From Amphiura filiformis (lineage: Eukaryota; Echinodermata; Ophiuroidea; Amphilepidida; Amphiuridae), in assembly GCF_039555335.1 (NCBI RefSeq), contig NC_092629.1:1-64000 (forward strand): DNA of 64,000 nt, given 5' to 3'. Shown one piece after another: positions 35,408 through 46,892 of this stretch (the stretch's first letter is position 1; the number at the start of each line of letters is the position of its first letter). Under the pieces are notes generated by a model. The model was given only the letters and a program-made list of their open reading frames with translations, had not been told where the DNA came from and did not search any database. The position numbers and the translations under genes were made by a program.

Positions 35408-36580
35408 AGACAAATGTGTAGAGTTGAAGTGGCTCAGTCCGCCTGTTCCTATAGGGCTGGGCGGTAGCATTATGTTCACTTGGTGCAAAAGTAAACTTTA
35501 GCCCGGTCAGGTTAGATATGTACTTTCTCTGTGGGCAATTCTTTTACAGAAACTACAAACATGGAAAATTCTTGACACTAACTTACTCGAAATTTACCCG
35601 GACAATTACTAACAAATACAATATACAATATATTTTGGCCCAATATATTTTGGCCCGTAAGTAAATATTTAGATATGGTGTAAATCGGGCCAAGAGGGGT
35701 GGGGTGGGGTGGGGGGGGGGGGGGGTCACACTGCAATGGTGGTTCAATTTCTGTACGGTAGATCGGATAGGTCATCCTGGCAAGCCGCCCTTCCGGCCTG
35801 AATTTACCTTGTGCACAATCTGTAACCTACCTCACCCCTTTTTTTGCTGGCTGCTTCACTATGCTGTTATTTCCGTTTGTGTGGGAGAGGGGAGTCTTTC
35901 GGTCGTTATGCGTATGAATCATGCAAACTAGCAGGGAAGAAAATAATGACTTCATGACCTGATAACTATTACTAAATATTGCAGCTTTTCAGGCTACACG
36001 GTTTTACAATAAGTAAATAAATGGCATAGCTGAGCAAAATTCAGCAAATAAGCATTGAACTCTCTAAAATATATTTACATTTCTTTACCGTATCGTGTAG
36101 CACTTTATACAAAATAATATGCCTGCGCTTAACTAAGCAAAATCACTTTTATCTCATTATTGGATAAAAGAAATAATATTATAACTCAAATAGTCAATTA
36201 TTATTGAATTTGATTCAATATTTTCTTTTTCGCTTAGTAATTTATTATGTTTTTGTATAATTATATTATAACTTTAAGTTTCATTTGATTCACTCGTCCG
36301 GCGAAACTTTTAAACTATATGCGTTTGTTTGTTTGTTGTTTTTTCCTCGTCGTGTATACTGATGTGTCTTATTGTTATCTATTTCACACTAATTTTTATT
36401 TACATTTTATTAACTCAATTACAGGCTCACGATGATTTTAGAGTCATATTATTCCAAACATTACGTAACTGATTGAGATTCAAAATTAATTCAATATCAA
36501 GATATCATCGTGATTCCCGCATACTGACAAACCCAGAATGACTATAAACCGTCCATTTATGTTATAATGACAATAGAGGA
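35408..36580. other. No gene seen; G-run
   Basis: A run of G tracts at 35,695-35,725 could form a G-quadruplex on the plus strand. Otherwise nothing was recognised up to the polyadenylation signal of the EGF/SEA gene. Confidence 0.5.
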
Positions 36581-36602
36581 TCACGTTAGATCAGTGGACA
36601 GC

Positions 36603-36608
36603 TTTATT
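36603..36608 (-). terminator. Polyadenylation signal AATAAA
   Basis: AATAAA on the minus strand, about 176 nt after the stop codon of the last exon. It fits a short 3' UTR with cleavage near 36,580-36,595. Confidence 0.7.
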
Positions 36609-36783
36609 TACCATGGTGGCTACAATACACGCGCTGAATGAAAACTGCCACGGTTTACAAAAACTGCCACGGGTTATATACATAGCGAAGGTTATATAGT
36701 AAACCGATAATAATCAATGTGCGGAAATCACAGTATCGCGGTATCGAATAAGATAAGGTGGTCATCAAATCCAGTCTGCAGCC

Positions 36784-36831
36784 TCAAACATCCACATAGG
36801 CATCGTTGACTGTTCCAGTATTCGCCATATT
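36784..36831 (-). CDS. Exon 10: last coding exon, C-terminus NDAYVDV
   Basis: After an acceptor 'ttattatttacag' the phase-0 frame gives NMANTGTVNDAYVDV and TGA. It matches the phase-0 end of exon 9, the frame is open and AATAAA follows, so it is the best candidate for the last exon. The last residues V-D-V fit a class II PDZ-binding motif, which would link the receptor tail to a scaffold (inference). It is short, so transcript proof would matter. The 9.3-kb intron before it holds the palindrome and the exon-like array. Confidence 0.65.
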   Translation of the reverse strand, partial: NMANTGTVNDAYVDV

Positions 36832-36863
36832 CTGTAAATAATAAAAAAACATGAACTATATTA

Positions 36864-36896
<33 letters not shown>

Positions 36897-36907
36897 CACA
36901 ATAACCA

Positions 36908-36948
<41 letters not shown>
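36864..36948 (+). repeat. (ATT)n and (AGT)n microsatellites
   Basis: About 11 ATT units, then 13 AGT units, inside the last intron about 30 bp upstream of exon 10 (gene sense). Confidence 0.9.
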
Positions 36949-37149
36949 ATGGTCCTTAATGTGAATTGTCCGCTAATGCGCAATAGGTGTCCTTATACGT
37001 CAATATATTCCACCTTCATTCAACAGGTTTAAACTATAATATAATGCTATAATTTGTGGTATGATTGCACAATTCCAATACGTAATACACGTTTAAAAGG
37101 AGGCTGGTGAAGAATTGGGGCATTGTTATTTTATTCTTTCCTTTATTTA

Positions 37150-37203
37150 TTTATATATCTATTTATATATTTATATAATTATATTTATTTTATTTTTATA
37201 TAT

Positions 37204-37258
<55 letters not shown>

Positions 37259-37468
37259 TTAAAAGAATGATACATCCTATAAAGATGGGACATTTATTTA
37301 TTTACTTATTTATATATTTATTAATATTAAAACAACGATACATGCTATGAAGATGAGATATCTAAATGCAAAATAACAACGCCATAATCTTTAGTGCTCA
37401 TCACGGGCAATGATAAAAATGCAAGATGAAACATACAATTATAACAAAAGCACATTACACAGCTATTT

Positions 37469-37527
<59 letters not shown>

Positions 37528-37740
37528 TCTATTTATTTATTTATACTAAAAGAACGATACATTCTATAAACATGAGAAATTTATCTATTTACTTATTTAT
37601 TCATTAATATTAAAAGAACGATACATCCTATAAAGATGAGACAACTAAGTGTAAAATAACAACGCCATGATCCTTGGTGCTGGTATATTTAATGCTCATC
37701 ACATGCAATGATAAAAATTCAAGATGTAACAATGCTATTG
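37150..37740 (+). repeat. Tandem duplication with (ATTT)n tracts
   Basis: Two ~290-bp units, each an ATTT tract (about 37,196-37,260 and 37,468-37,545) followed by 'acgatacatcctataaagat' variants, 'ataacaacgccat' and 'gcaatgataaaaat'. ORFs rich in Y, L, F and I here are simple-repeat artefacts. Confidence 0.8.
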
Positions 37741-39152
37741 TGATATTATGTAGGCCTATACAGTATAATACTGTAGTATACCCTTTATACTAGACGACAG
37801 TCTCATTAGGCATAATACGTAACAATTTTAAATTGAGGTATATTTCAAGAAGAAAAAAACAAAAATCAGACTTTGTTTTTACTACATTCACAATCGCTTC
37901 TACACATATTGCTCTTTTACCCTCCCCCTCTTATTTTTTTTAATTAAACATAAACTCTTCGTGCGCGTACATTAACAGTCATCATTTTAAAGTCCTCGCC
38001 AAATGAAAGTTACAAGCTATTTCATAACCTCTATTGCAGATTGGACCTATAGAATTTAGCCTTTAAAAATAAATCTCTGCACGCACTTGTTTGCCATTTT
38101 TGTTACCCACAATTTGCTTGACGTATCTTACTATTTTTTTTACACAGCTTCAGTAATAATAAAACAGGAATTATTATTGCTTTGTCTCTAAATGTACACT
38201 ATGAAATAATCATAATTATGCCTATTATGTACCAGTATAGGCTACAGTATAGTAACTGAACATTCTGTTCTTCAAAACATGTGTAAGGCACTTTAACATG
38301 TTTAATAGGGAACATACCCCGGCTGGAGTGAATGAGTAGAGCGCCATCATGTGATGATCCCAAAATGCATATGCATTTAGCATGTTAGTATGGTCGTTGG
38401 ACATTTTGACCAGGAAAAAATTGGTAAAAAGCTGATTTTTGCACCAGACAAGCAGAATATATCATAGAACATCATATCCAAAATCCCCAGAAATCCTCCT
38501 TGGGGAATTTGTTTTATCCAAGATGGCCGCCAAAATGGCCGCCACAACATATAATTAGCAGTATCTTAGCTTCTAAAGCAGATATGATGATGATTTTAGT
38601 GTCTTTGAATAGGTCTAAGAGGTCAGAGAATTCAAATTTGTACAAATCTAACATACTGATGTCTTCAATCACACTGAAATCCAAGATGGCCGCCAAAATG
38701 GCCGCCACAACATATAATTAGCTGTATCTTAGCTTCTAAAGCAGATATGATGATGATTTTAGTGTCTTTGAATAGGTTTAAGAGGTCAGAGAATTCAAAT
38801 TTGTACAAATCTAACACACTGATGTCTTCAATTACACTAAAATCCAAGATGGCCGCCAAAATGGCCACCACCACATATGATTAGATATATCTCCGCTTCT
38901 GAAGCAGATATGATGATGATTTTAGTGTCCTTGAATATATTTCAGAGGTCAAAGAATTCCAATTTGTACGTATCTAAAACACTGAAGTCTTCATTCACAC
39001 TGGAATCCAAGATGGCCGCCACCACCACGTTTTTAAGAGAATGTAGGTTTTAGGGGTTGCAGATTTCAATGTTGCAATTACTTAAATCACGGAAGTAAGT
39101 GCTCAGTAACAATAGAATCCAAAACAGCTCCCACCACATGATTTTCTATATC

Positions 39153-39470
39153 TCAGTTTCTGAAGCAAAAGTATCTATCTTCGACTTCATCTGCAAGTAT
39201 AATCGCCTCAGCGTTTTGGCAATTTTCTCCTCTGCAATCTCCACAAGCTGTGACACATTTAAATCCCTTTTTGCGACAGGAACATCCGTTATTTCCACAA
39301 GGACTCCTGGAGGATAGTTTACATATGTATCGTACAAACTTAAGCAAGCCTTGTGGTGCTGTATCTCCATCCGTAAGGACCGGTGCTAGTACGGTGTCAG
39401 ACAGTTTCCAACCCCATTGATTTGGATCCAAGTTATTGTTTGTGAGCTTTCTCCAAAGTATGACCTCCAA
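39153..39470 (-). pseudogene. Cys-rich C-terminal ORF of the palindrome repeat, left arm
   Basis: The 105-codon frame has WGWKLSDTVLAPVLTDGDTA, then a cysteine cluster CGNNGCSCRKKGFKCVTACG followed by DCRGENC. The cluster is reminiscent of tesmin/TSO1-like CXC domains, and such ORFs occur as multi-copy hypothetical proteins in invertebrates (recollection, not searched). The right arm has the same sequence with stops (40,720-41,040). Its function is unknown; it is probably part of the mobile repeat. Confidence 0.55.
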
Positions 39471-39963
39471 AAGAACACTCAGACTGTGAAAATACGCTGC
39501 TCTTTTTAACTAGGTGGAAGCTTTTTTGGATCAAGTGATGCTTTATTTGATGATACCATCGCCATGAATTAAGCGAACCGCAGACCGTTTAATGAATCTT
39601 CTTTTCTGCCACCACATAAGACAATAAATACTCTGATGCCATTTGTACCAATCTGTTCTAATGTCGCCTCAGGATCGCTCATCTAGGATGATATCTGCTG
39701 TAATTCTTCTTATCTTCTGCAACAAACTTGTCTTTCCATGTCCAAATGTTGCAGAAGTGGAGTCACAACCACTCCATGCATGGATAAACAGGACCTGCGA
39801 TGGAATGTCAATACTTCACCAACGTTGTTAATAAGGTCTTGAACTTCCCAACCCACCGATATCAGCTATATTCTGGTCCCCAGTGGCACCTGGTCACCAG
39901 TGGCACTTCTCTTCCTTGTCTTGAACATTGAAGGAGTCTTGAAGGGTACATTCCAATATCAAT

Positions 39964-40290
39964 GTGTCAGCATCTCCGGTACTATTGTGCACCGTCCATC
40001 GACTCAGCAGCGACATAAACTGGCATTTGTTCTTATCATATTCAGCTCACAGAATCTATGAAGGTTCTCACCATGACCAGCAGACCTTCCTCTTGAATGA
40101 GAAGAACAACAATCAGTTTATCTCGCTGCTGAGTCGATACTTGGAAACCAATGGTCAGATCGTGCACAATAGTACTGGAGATGCTGACACTTTGATAGTG
40201 AAATGTACCCTTCAATTTGCAAGACAAGGAAGAGAAGTACCTGTAGTAGCAGATGACACAGATATACTTGTCCTTTTGATGTACCATTGA
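39964..40290 (+). pseudogene. PIN-like ORF fragment of the palindrome repeat, centre and right arm
   Basis: The frame crosses the centre of the palindrome and continues into the right arm. STGDADTLIVKCTLQFAR and VPVVADDTDILVLLMYH give conserved-looking aspartates at spacing seen in PIN-like nucleases. The first ~25 codons read the opposite arm and are not native. The left arm has the inverted version in broken form. The domain call is tentative. Confidence 0.45.
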
Positions 40291-42539
40291 GACCAGACTA
40301 TGGCTGATATCTACTTCCATTCAGAGAAGAAAGGGTTGGTGGTTTATAAAGTTCAAGACCTTGTTAACAAAGCTGGTGAAGAAGTGACATCCCATCTCCT
40401 GTTTATCCGTGCATGGAGTTTTTGCGACTCAACTTCTGCAACAAGAAGATAAAAGAATTGCAGCAGATATCATCCTAGATGAGCGATCCTGAGGCGACAT
40501 TAGAACAGATTGGTACAGCTGGCATCAGATTATTATTTTGTTGTCTTATATGGTGGCAGAGAAGAAGATTCTTTAAACGGTCTACGGTTCGCTTAATCCA
40601 TGGCAATGGTATCATCAAATAAAGCATCATTTGATCCACAGCTATCGACAAAAGCTTTCACCTACTGAAAGAGCAGCGTATTTTCACCGTTTTTTATTTC
40701 TGCGGGTTGTTTTACAGGTCATACTTTGGAGAAAGCTAACAAACAATGACTTGAATCCAATTTAAAGCAATGGGGCTGGAAAAATTCAGACATCGTACTA
40801 GCACCAGTCCTTACGAATTTAGATGCAGCACCACATGGCTTGTTAAGCTTGTACGATACAATAAATTTATTGTAAACTTTCCTCCAGGAATTATTGTGTA
40901 AATAACGGATGAACCTGTCGCAAAAATGGACTTAAATGTGTCACAGCTTGTGAAGATTACACTGGAGAACATTGCCAAAACGCTGAGGCGATTATACCTG
41001 TAGATGAGAATGAAGACAGCTACTTTTGCTTCAGAAGCTGAGATAATATTATTCACATGTGGTGGCAGCTATTTGCGATTCTATTGCGACTTGCACTTCA
41101 GTGTTATAAGCCCGGGTTTTAAGTAATTGCAACAATTCTCTGACCCTTAAAACCTACATTCTCTTAAAAACTTATTCAAAGATTAAAACCACCATTATAT
41201 TGGCTTAAGAAGCTGAGATATTTAGCTAATCGTGTTTGATTTGAGCAATATTGAGGGCCATGTTGGATTGCAGTGTCAGTGAAGACATATACTTATGAAG
41301 ATAAATACAAAATTGACTTCTACGTCACCTAAAACCTATTCAAAGACACTAAAATCATTATCATATCTGCTTCATAAGCCAAAATATACCTAAACATAAC
41401 ACGTGGTGGTGGCGGCCATTTTGGCGGCCATCTTGGATTCCAGTGTGAATGAAGACTTCAGTGTTTTAGATACGTACACATTTGAATTCTTTGACCTCTG
41501 AGATATATTCAAGGACACTAAAATCATCATATCTGCTTCAGAAGCGGAGATATATCTAATCATATGTGGTGGTGGGATTTTGGCGGCCATCTTGAATTTC
41601 AGTGTGATTGAAGACATCAGTGTGTTAGATTTGTACAAATTTGAATTCTCTGACCTCTTAAACCTATTCAAAGACACTAAAATCATCATCATATCTGCTT
41701 TAGAAGCTAAGATACAGCTAATTATATGTTGTGGCGGCCATTTTCGCGGCCATCTTGGATTTTAGTGTGATTGAAGACATCAGTGTGTTACATTTGTACA
41801 AATTTGAATTCTCTGACCTCTTAAACCTATTCAAAGACACTAAAATCATCATCATATCTGCTTTAGAAGCTAAGATACTGCTAATTATATGTTGTAACGG
41901 CCATTTTGGCGGCCATCTTGGATAAAACAAATTCCCCAAGGAGGATTTCTGGGGATTTTGGATATGATGTTCTATGATATATTCTGCTTGTCTGGTGCAA
42001 AAATCAGCTTTTTACCAATTTTTTCCAGGTAGCCACTGTTTTTCCTCTTCAACGACCACACTATGTTTAGGAAAAATGTCTGGGATACTAGCGTATTAGA
42101 TTTCGGTCATGCGGATTCTACAAACGCGTTTTTAAAAATACTAATGCGATTAGGCCTATATTACATACCTTATATAAAAGCAGGCCTAAAGTGGCTTTAC
42201 CGTAACAGTTACAAAATCAAAATGCAAACCAATAAAAAAAATGTACAATGTAGGCCTTAAAGAAACCCACTATAGTATAGTGACAGTATGTATCCCAAAA
42301 TAATTTCAAGGTTTTATATTTTTAAAGTATAAGCGTTTTTTTATAGTCATAATTCATTTAGTTATCTTAAAGGGGATTTATTTTAGTTAAATAGATTATG
42401 GATTTTACTCGAGCTTATGTGAAATATCGCCCTTTTATGCATCCAGGTAAAAACAATAACATTTTTAGTGTAAATGGGATTAATTAACATAGGCCTAATT
42501 ATAGCAAGGTTTACATACGCTGCCCGTCCTCCTAATCCA

Positions 42540-43160
42540 CTAATGATTAATTACATAATTACTGCTTTCTATAGTATAGATAGTAATAATGAATTGAATG
42601 ATTACTGTCAGTATAATAACAATAATAACATGCATAGGCCTACTTCTTCTTCAGTAGATTCAGTATAATTATTCTATTATGACTGTCTTCAGGAGATAGT
42701 AAGAATACATTAAATAATTACTGTCTCCGGTAGATAGCAATATACAATTGATCACTGTATTCAATGGATAACGATATCAATATTGTCTTCAGTAGATAGT
42801 GGCTCCAAATGACGCTGCTCCACAAAGGGACCTTAATTAGTCTGTCTTCAAAGTGACCACAAATGACTACTGACGCCACAGTTACCTAAAAATGTTCTTT
42901 AACCCAAAATGACCCTTACCCCAGACCCCAAATCCAAAAATGGATATACTTACTCCCAGAATTAATTAAATAGGGTCTAATTGCCATCTCCAGTAGATTG
43001 CCATATAAATTACCTAATAACTGTCTTCAGTAGATAGCAATAATAAATTGCATAATTTCGATGACACCAAATGACCCTGCTCCACAAAGTTACCATACTC
43101 CGATAAAAGTTGCATAATTACTGTTTTAAACATTAATGAATAATTTCATAATTGCTGTCA
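42540..43160 (-). repeat. Degenerate repeats with a 'gtcttcagtagatag' core
   Basis: About seven diverged copies of 'actgtcttcagtagatagcaata' with irregular spacing, mixed with 'ccaaatgac(g/c)ctgctccaca' twice. Non-coding and intronic. Confidence 0.6.
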
Positions 43161-44450
43161 GCAGTAATAACATTAACACATTTGCATAATTTGCAAGCTA
43201 ATACGTACTAAAATTCACGAATGGTTTACATGCTGAACCTGTCCTCCTACTTTACATGGGACCAATGGCGTAGTGGGGAAGGTGTGGGTGAAGCTGCTCC
43301 TGTGGGATATATTGCCCTTCCCCCACGTGCTCGACCCCCGGGGTCCGCCGTGATATTTTAGACATTTAGGACTTGTACTTTTAGCCTATATAGGTACATT
43401 TTAGTCACATTTCCCCTTAAACCAACCCCCACGCCCCTCTCCCTCCCAACAATCCTGGTAACGCTACTGATCGTAGCTACTTCCAAGAGCTAATGTTTAA
43501 TTAAGCATGCAATGATGAAAGAGGGTGATATTTAATAGGGATTCATTTTAGTGCACAAAATTGCAGTATGGTGGTGCAAGATGCACATTTTGCATACATT
43601 GACATATCTTTATTGACCCTATACAAGTGGTCACATTTAATGAAATAAATAATCATTTTACTTAATGAAGTGTTTTAGCGCCCTCAACGGCGTTTTTTCT
43701 TTTTCATTCACTGACGCTTTAGTTCCTTATATTTGATTTTTAAATTGCGTGCAATTTGCTTTCATAATGATTTACTAATAAATCATTAGAGTGTTGATCA
43801 ATTGTATAGTTTATTTAAAAGAATATTCGACTTTCCCAAAATGGTCTATGTGCATTGACGTAAGCGGGCGTGAACATTGCACATCAGAGGACATGATACG
43901 TGAAAAACGCAAAATCGATTAAAAGCTCTTTATTTGAATAGTATTTAACCCATCATCTGATAGGTGTATTAGGGCGTGTCAGGCCTCCTTCCCTGAAAAT
44001 TTGAGCCTAATTATGATGGAAATAAAGAAACTATGGTCTATTGGTGTTTTGCAAAATTTCATCAAAATAAACATTTCATGCATGTTAGGTCTTAATATAA
44101 GACAACTTCATTTTTTCGTCAGGTGGTTGTATAGGGTCATTTTATAATCAGTAGTAGAGTTATGATGCTAAAATATCAAAATAACAATTAAACTATGTAT
44201 TTCTGTCTAATTTGTACCTGAACATCATCTATAAAGATCAATTAACAGGCCATCACTTTTGGTCCCTAACAGTGTCCACTAATGGCCAATACTTAATAAA
44301 AAATAACAAATTTTGCTGATACGATTATCAAAGATCAAATTTAATGTGTTTATAAGAATGGCAATTGTTTATTGTGTATAATTACCTTTTTATTTGATTA
44401 AAATCGGTTAATAAATAAAGAAAATAGCACAAATTTAAATTTAAGGACCA
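43160..44450. other. Intron sequence, nothing recognised
   Basis: AT-rich intron DNA with a C-rich patch near 43,310-43,450. No exon with splice sites in frame was found. Confidence 0.45.
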
Positions 44451-44452
44451 TT

Positions 44453-44506
<54 letters not shown>

Positions 44507-44508
44507 AT
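44453..44508 (+). repeat. (AGT)n microsatellite
   Basis: About 18 AGT units immediately before the exon-like array. Confidence 0.9.
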
Positions 44509-44530
44509 AGTAATGATAATAATGTAATAA

Positions 44531-46202
44531 TAATAATCTGTCCTATTACCCGGGAGTAGTAATGTTTAACTTAAAAAAAAAGACGAGAAATCTGGGGTAA
44601 GCTGCCCTATTGCCTGAGAGAAGAAATGTTTAACTTACCAATAATGACGGGAAAGCTGGGGTAAGCTGTCCTATTGAATGGGAGTGGTAATTTGTATTTA
44701 CTAATAATGACGGGAAAACTGGGGTACGCTGTCCTATTACCGGAGAGTGGTAATTTTTAACTTACAATGTTGATGGGCAAGCGGGTGTAAGCTGTCCTAT
44801 TGCCTGAGAGTACTAATGTTTAACTTAACAATAATGACGGGAAATCTGAGGTAAGCTGTCCTATTACCTGGGAGTAGTAATGTTTAACTTACCAATAATG
44901 ACGGGAAAGCTGGGGTAAGCTGTCCTATTGCCTGGGAGTAGTAATGTTTACTTACCAATAATGACGGGAAATCTGGGGTAAGCTGTCCTATTACCTGGGA
45001 GCAGTAATGTTTACTTACCAATAATGACGGGGAAGCTGGGGTAAGCTGTCCTATTACCTGGGAGTAGTAATGTTTATTTACCAATAATGACGGGAAAGCT
45101 GGGGTAAGCTGTCCTATTACCTGGGAGTAGTAATGTTTATTTACCATTAATGACGGGAAAGCTGGGGTAAGCTGTCGTATTACCTGGGAGTAGTAATGTT
45201 TAACTTACCAATAATGACGGGAAAGCTGTTGGAAGCTGTCCTATTGAATGGGAGTAGTAATGTTTATTTACCAATAATGACGGGAAAGCTGTTGGAAGCT
45301 GTCCTATTACCTGAGAGTAGTAATGTTTAACTTACCAATAATGACGGGAAAGCTGGGGTAAGCTGTCCTATTGAATGGAAGTAGTAATGTTTATTTACTA
45401 ATAATGACGGGAAAGCTGGGGTAAGCTGTCCTATTACCTGGGAGTAGTAATGTTTATTTACCAATAATTACGGGAAATCAGGTGTAAGCTGTCCTATTAC
45501 CTGGGAGTAGTAATGTTTAACTTACCAATAATGACGGGAAAGCTGGGGTAAGCTGTCCTATTACCTGGGAGTAGTAATGTTTAACTTACCAATAATGACG
45601 GGAAAGCTGGGGTAAGCTGTCCTATTGAATGGGAGTGGTAATTTGTATTTACTAATAATGACGGGAAAACTGGGGTACGCTGTCCTATTACCGGAGAGTG
45701 GTAATCTTTAACTTACAAATGTTGATGGGCAAGCGGGTGTAAGCTGCCCTATTGCCTGAGAGTACTAATGTTTAACTTCACAATAATGACGGGAAATCTG
45801 GTGCAATCTGTCTTATTGCCTGGGAGTAGTAATGTTTATTTACCAATAATGACGGGAAAGCTGGTGTAAGCTGTCCTATTACCTGGGAGTAGTAATGTTT
45901 AACTTACCAATAATTACGGGAAATCTGGGGTAAGCTGCCCTGTTGACTGGGAGTAGAAATATTTAACTTACCAATAATTACGGGAAATCAGGTGTAAGCT
46001 GTCCTATTGCCTGGGAGTAGTAATGTTTAACTTACCAATAATGACGGGAAATCTGAGGTAAGCTGTCCTATTACCTGGGAGTAGTAATGTTTAACTTACC
46101 AATAATGACGGGAAAGCTTGGATAAGCTGTCGTATTACCTGGGAGTAATAATGTTTAACTTACCAATAATGACGGGAAAGCTGGTGTAAGCTGCCCTGTT
46201 GT
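44531..46202 (-). repeat. Array of ~26 exon-like 63/64-bp units with splice sites
   Basis: About 26 units, the last of which is the 3' end of exon 9. In gene sense most units read '...actactcccag', 39 nt from GTAATAGGACAG to TCATTATTG, then GTAAGT or GTAAAT. The 39 nt are phase 0 on both sides and encode VIGQLTPAFPSLL or variants. Units of 63 bp are open throughout (45,147-44,884 reads four in a row); 64-bp units put a TAA just after the donor (V-S-stop). A few units lose the AG ('gaatggg' variants). Units 2-5 and 17-20 share the same rare variants, showing a higher-order duplication. Confidence 0.9.
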
Positions 46203-46435
46203 TCTGTAAATGCTTTCCAGTGGCGTATCAAGAATGAGTTGACTAGGACCTTCCACTTCTATGTAAGGGTCCCTTACTACGTAAGACGGTAGGGGAGGTT
46301 CTATGTCGAAAGGTATGTTAGTTCTTCCGACTCTTCCCATACGGCAATAAATACAACAGAGAGCTGCTAAAAGTGCAGCTAAAGCAGAACAACCAACCCC
46401 ATATCCGAGGGCGATCCAACCATGCGTTGTTATAC
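46164..46435 (-). CDS. Exon 9: transmembrane helix and cytoplasmic tail
   Basis: The exon starts in phase 1 after 'gacatag' and ends in phase 0 at TTG before GTAAGT. Ninety codons give GWIALGYGVGCSALAALLAA, a 23-25-residue hydrophobic helix, then CCIYCRMGRVGR, a cysteine-rich and basic stop-transfer edge, and a proline-rich tail with PPLPSYVVRDPYIEVEG and ESIYRTTGQLTPAFPSLL. Tyrosines in SYVV, PYIE and IYRT could be phosphorylated (inference). If the donor is not used, translation adds V-S and stops. The last ~39 nt and the donor are the founder-like unit of the array. Confidence 0.88.
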
Positions 46436-46892
46436 CTATGTCATTGAAATAAATATAAATAATTCGTCATGGTTATACAAGGTGTCTCAAAACATAGTAT
46501 TTACACACGGTAAAACCAATGGGGGTAAAATGCAGTAGTTAGCATTGCGTTATTATTCATACAAGATACCGTATAATATTAAAGTATATATATTTCAAAG
46601 AATCTAAACTGTTTAATACAATAGTATCGGTTATTAAAAAAAAACCCGTATATTAAATAATCTTCGATTTTTGCTTTTATTTTATTTTTATTTAGTTTTG
46701 TTCTGCAGTGCGATATTCTTAAACAGATCAACTGTAAGCGCGAGCATCCCATGATACCCTTGAGCAATCATCCGCGCACAATATACACACAAAAACTGTG
46801 ACCGGTTCACCAAGCACTCCCCGATATGTATGTGGCTCGTAACCGGGCCGAAGAAAACAAAAATCTCTCAAGCTTTTACATTTTTAGAGCAT

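Larger units (their letters stand above)
38387..42065. mobile_element. 3.7-kb near-complete palindrome of a gene-bearing repeat
   Basis: The left arm (38,387 to about 40,060) and the right arm (about 40,065-42,065) are imperfect inverted copies, with ends near 'tggtcgttg' and its complement. Each arm has about four tandem 165-bp units with AAGATGGCCGCC, then the same decayed coding sequence. The arms run from transposon-like ends to a centre around 40,024-40,112. It lies in the last intron of the host gene. It could be a foldback element or two head-to-head insertions. Confidence 0.8.

Noticed and set aside
37123..37607. Y/L/F/I-rich ORFs that look like membrane proteins
   Set aside because: They are ATTT microsatellites in frame.
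44531..46202. CRISPR-like array
   Set aside because: Regular units, but there are no variable spacers: the whole 63/64 bp is repeated and one unit is a eukaryotic coding exon end.
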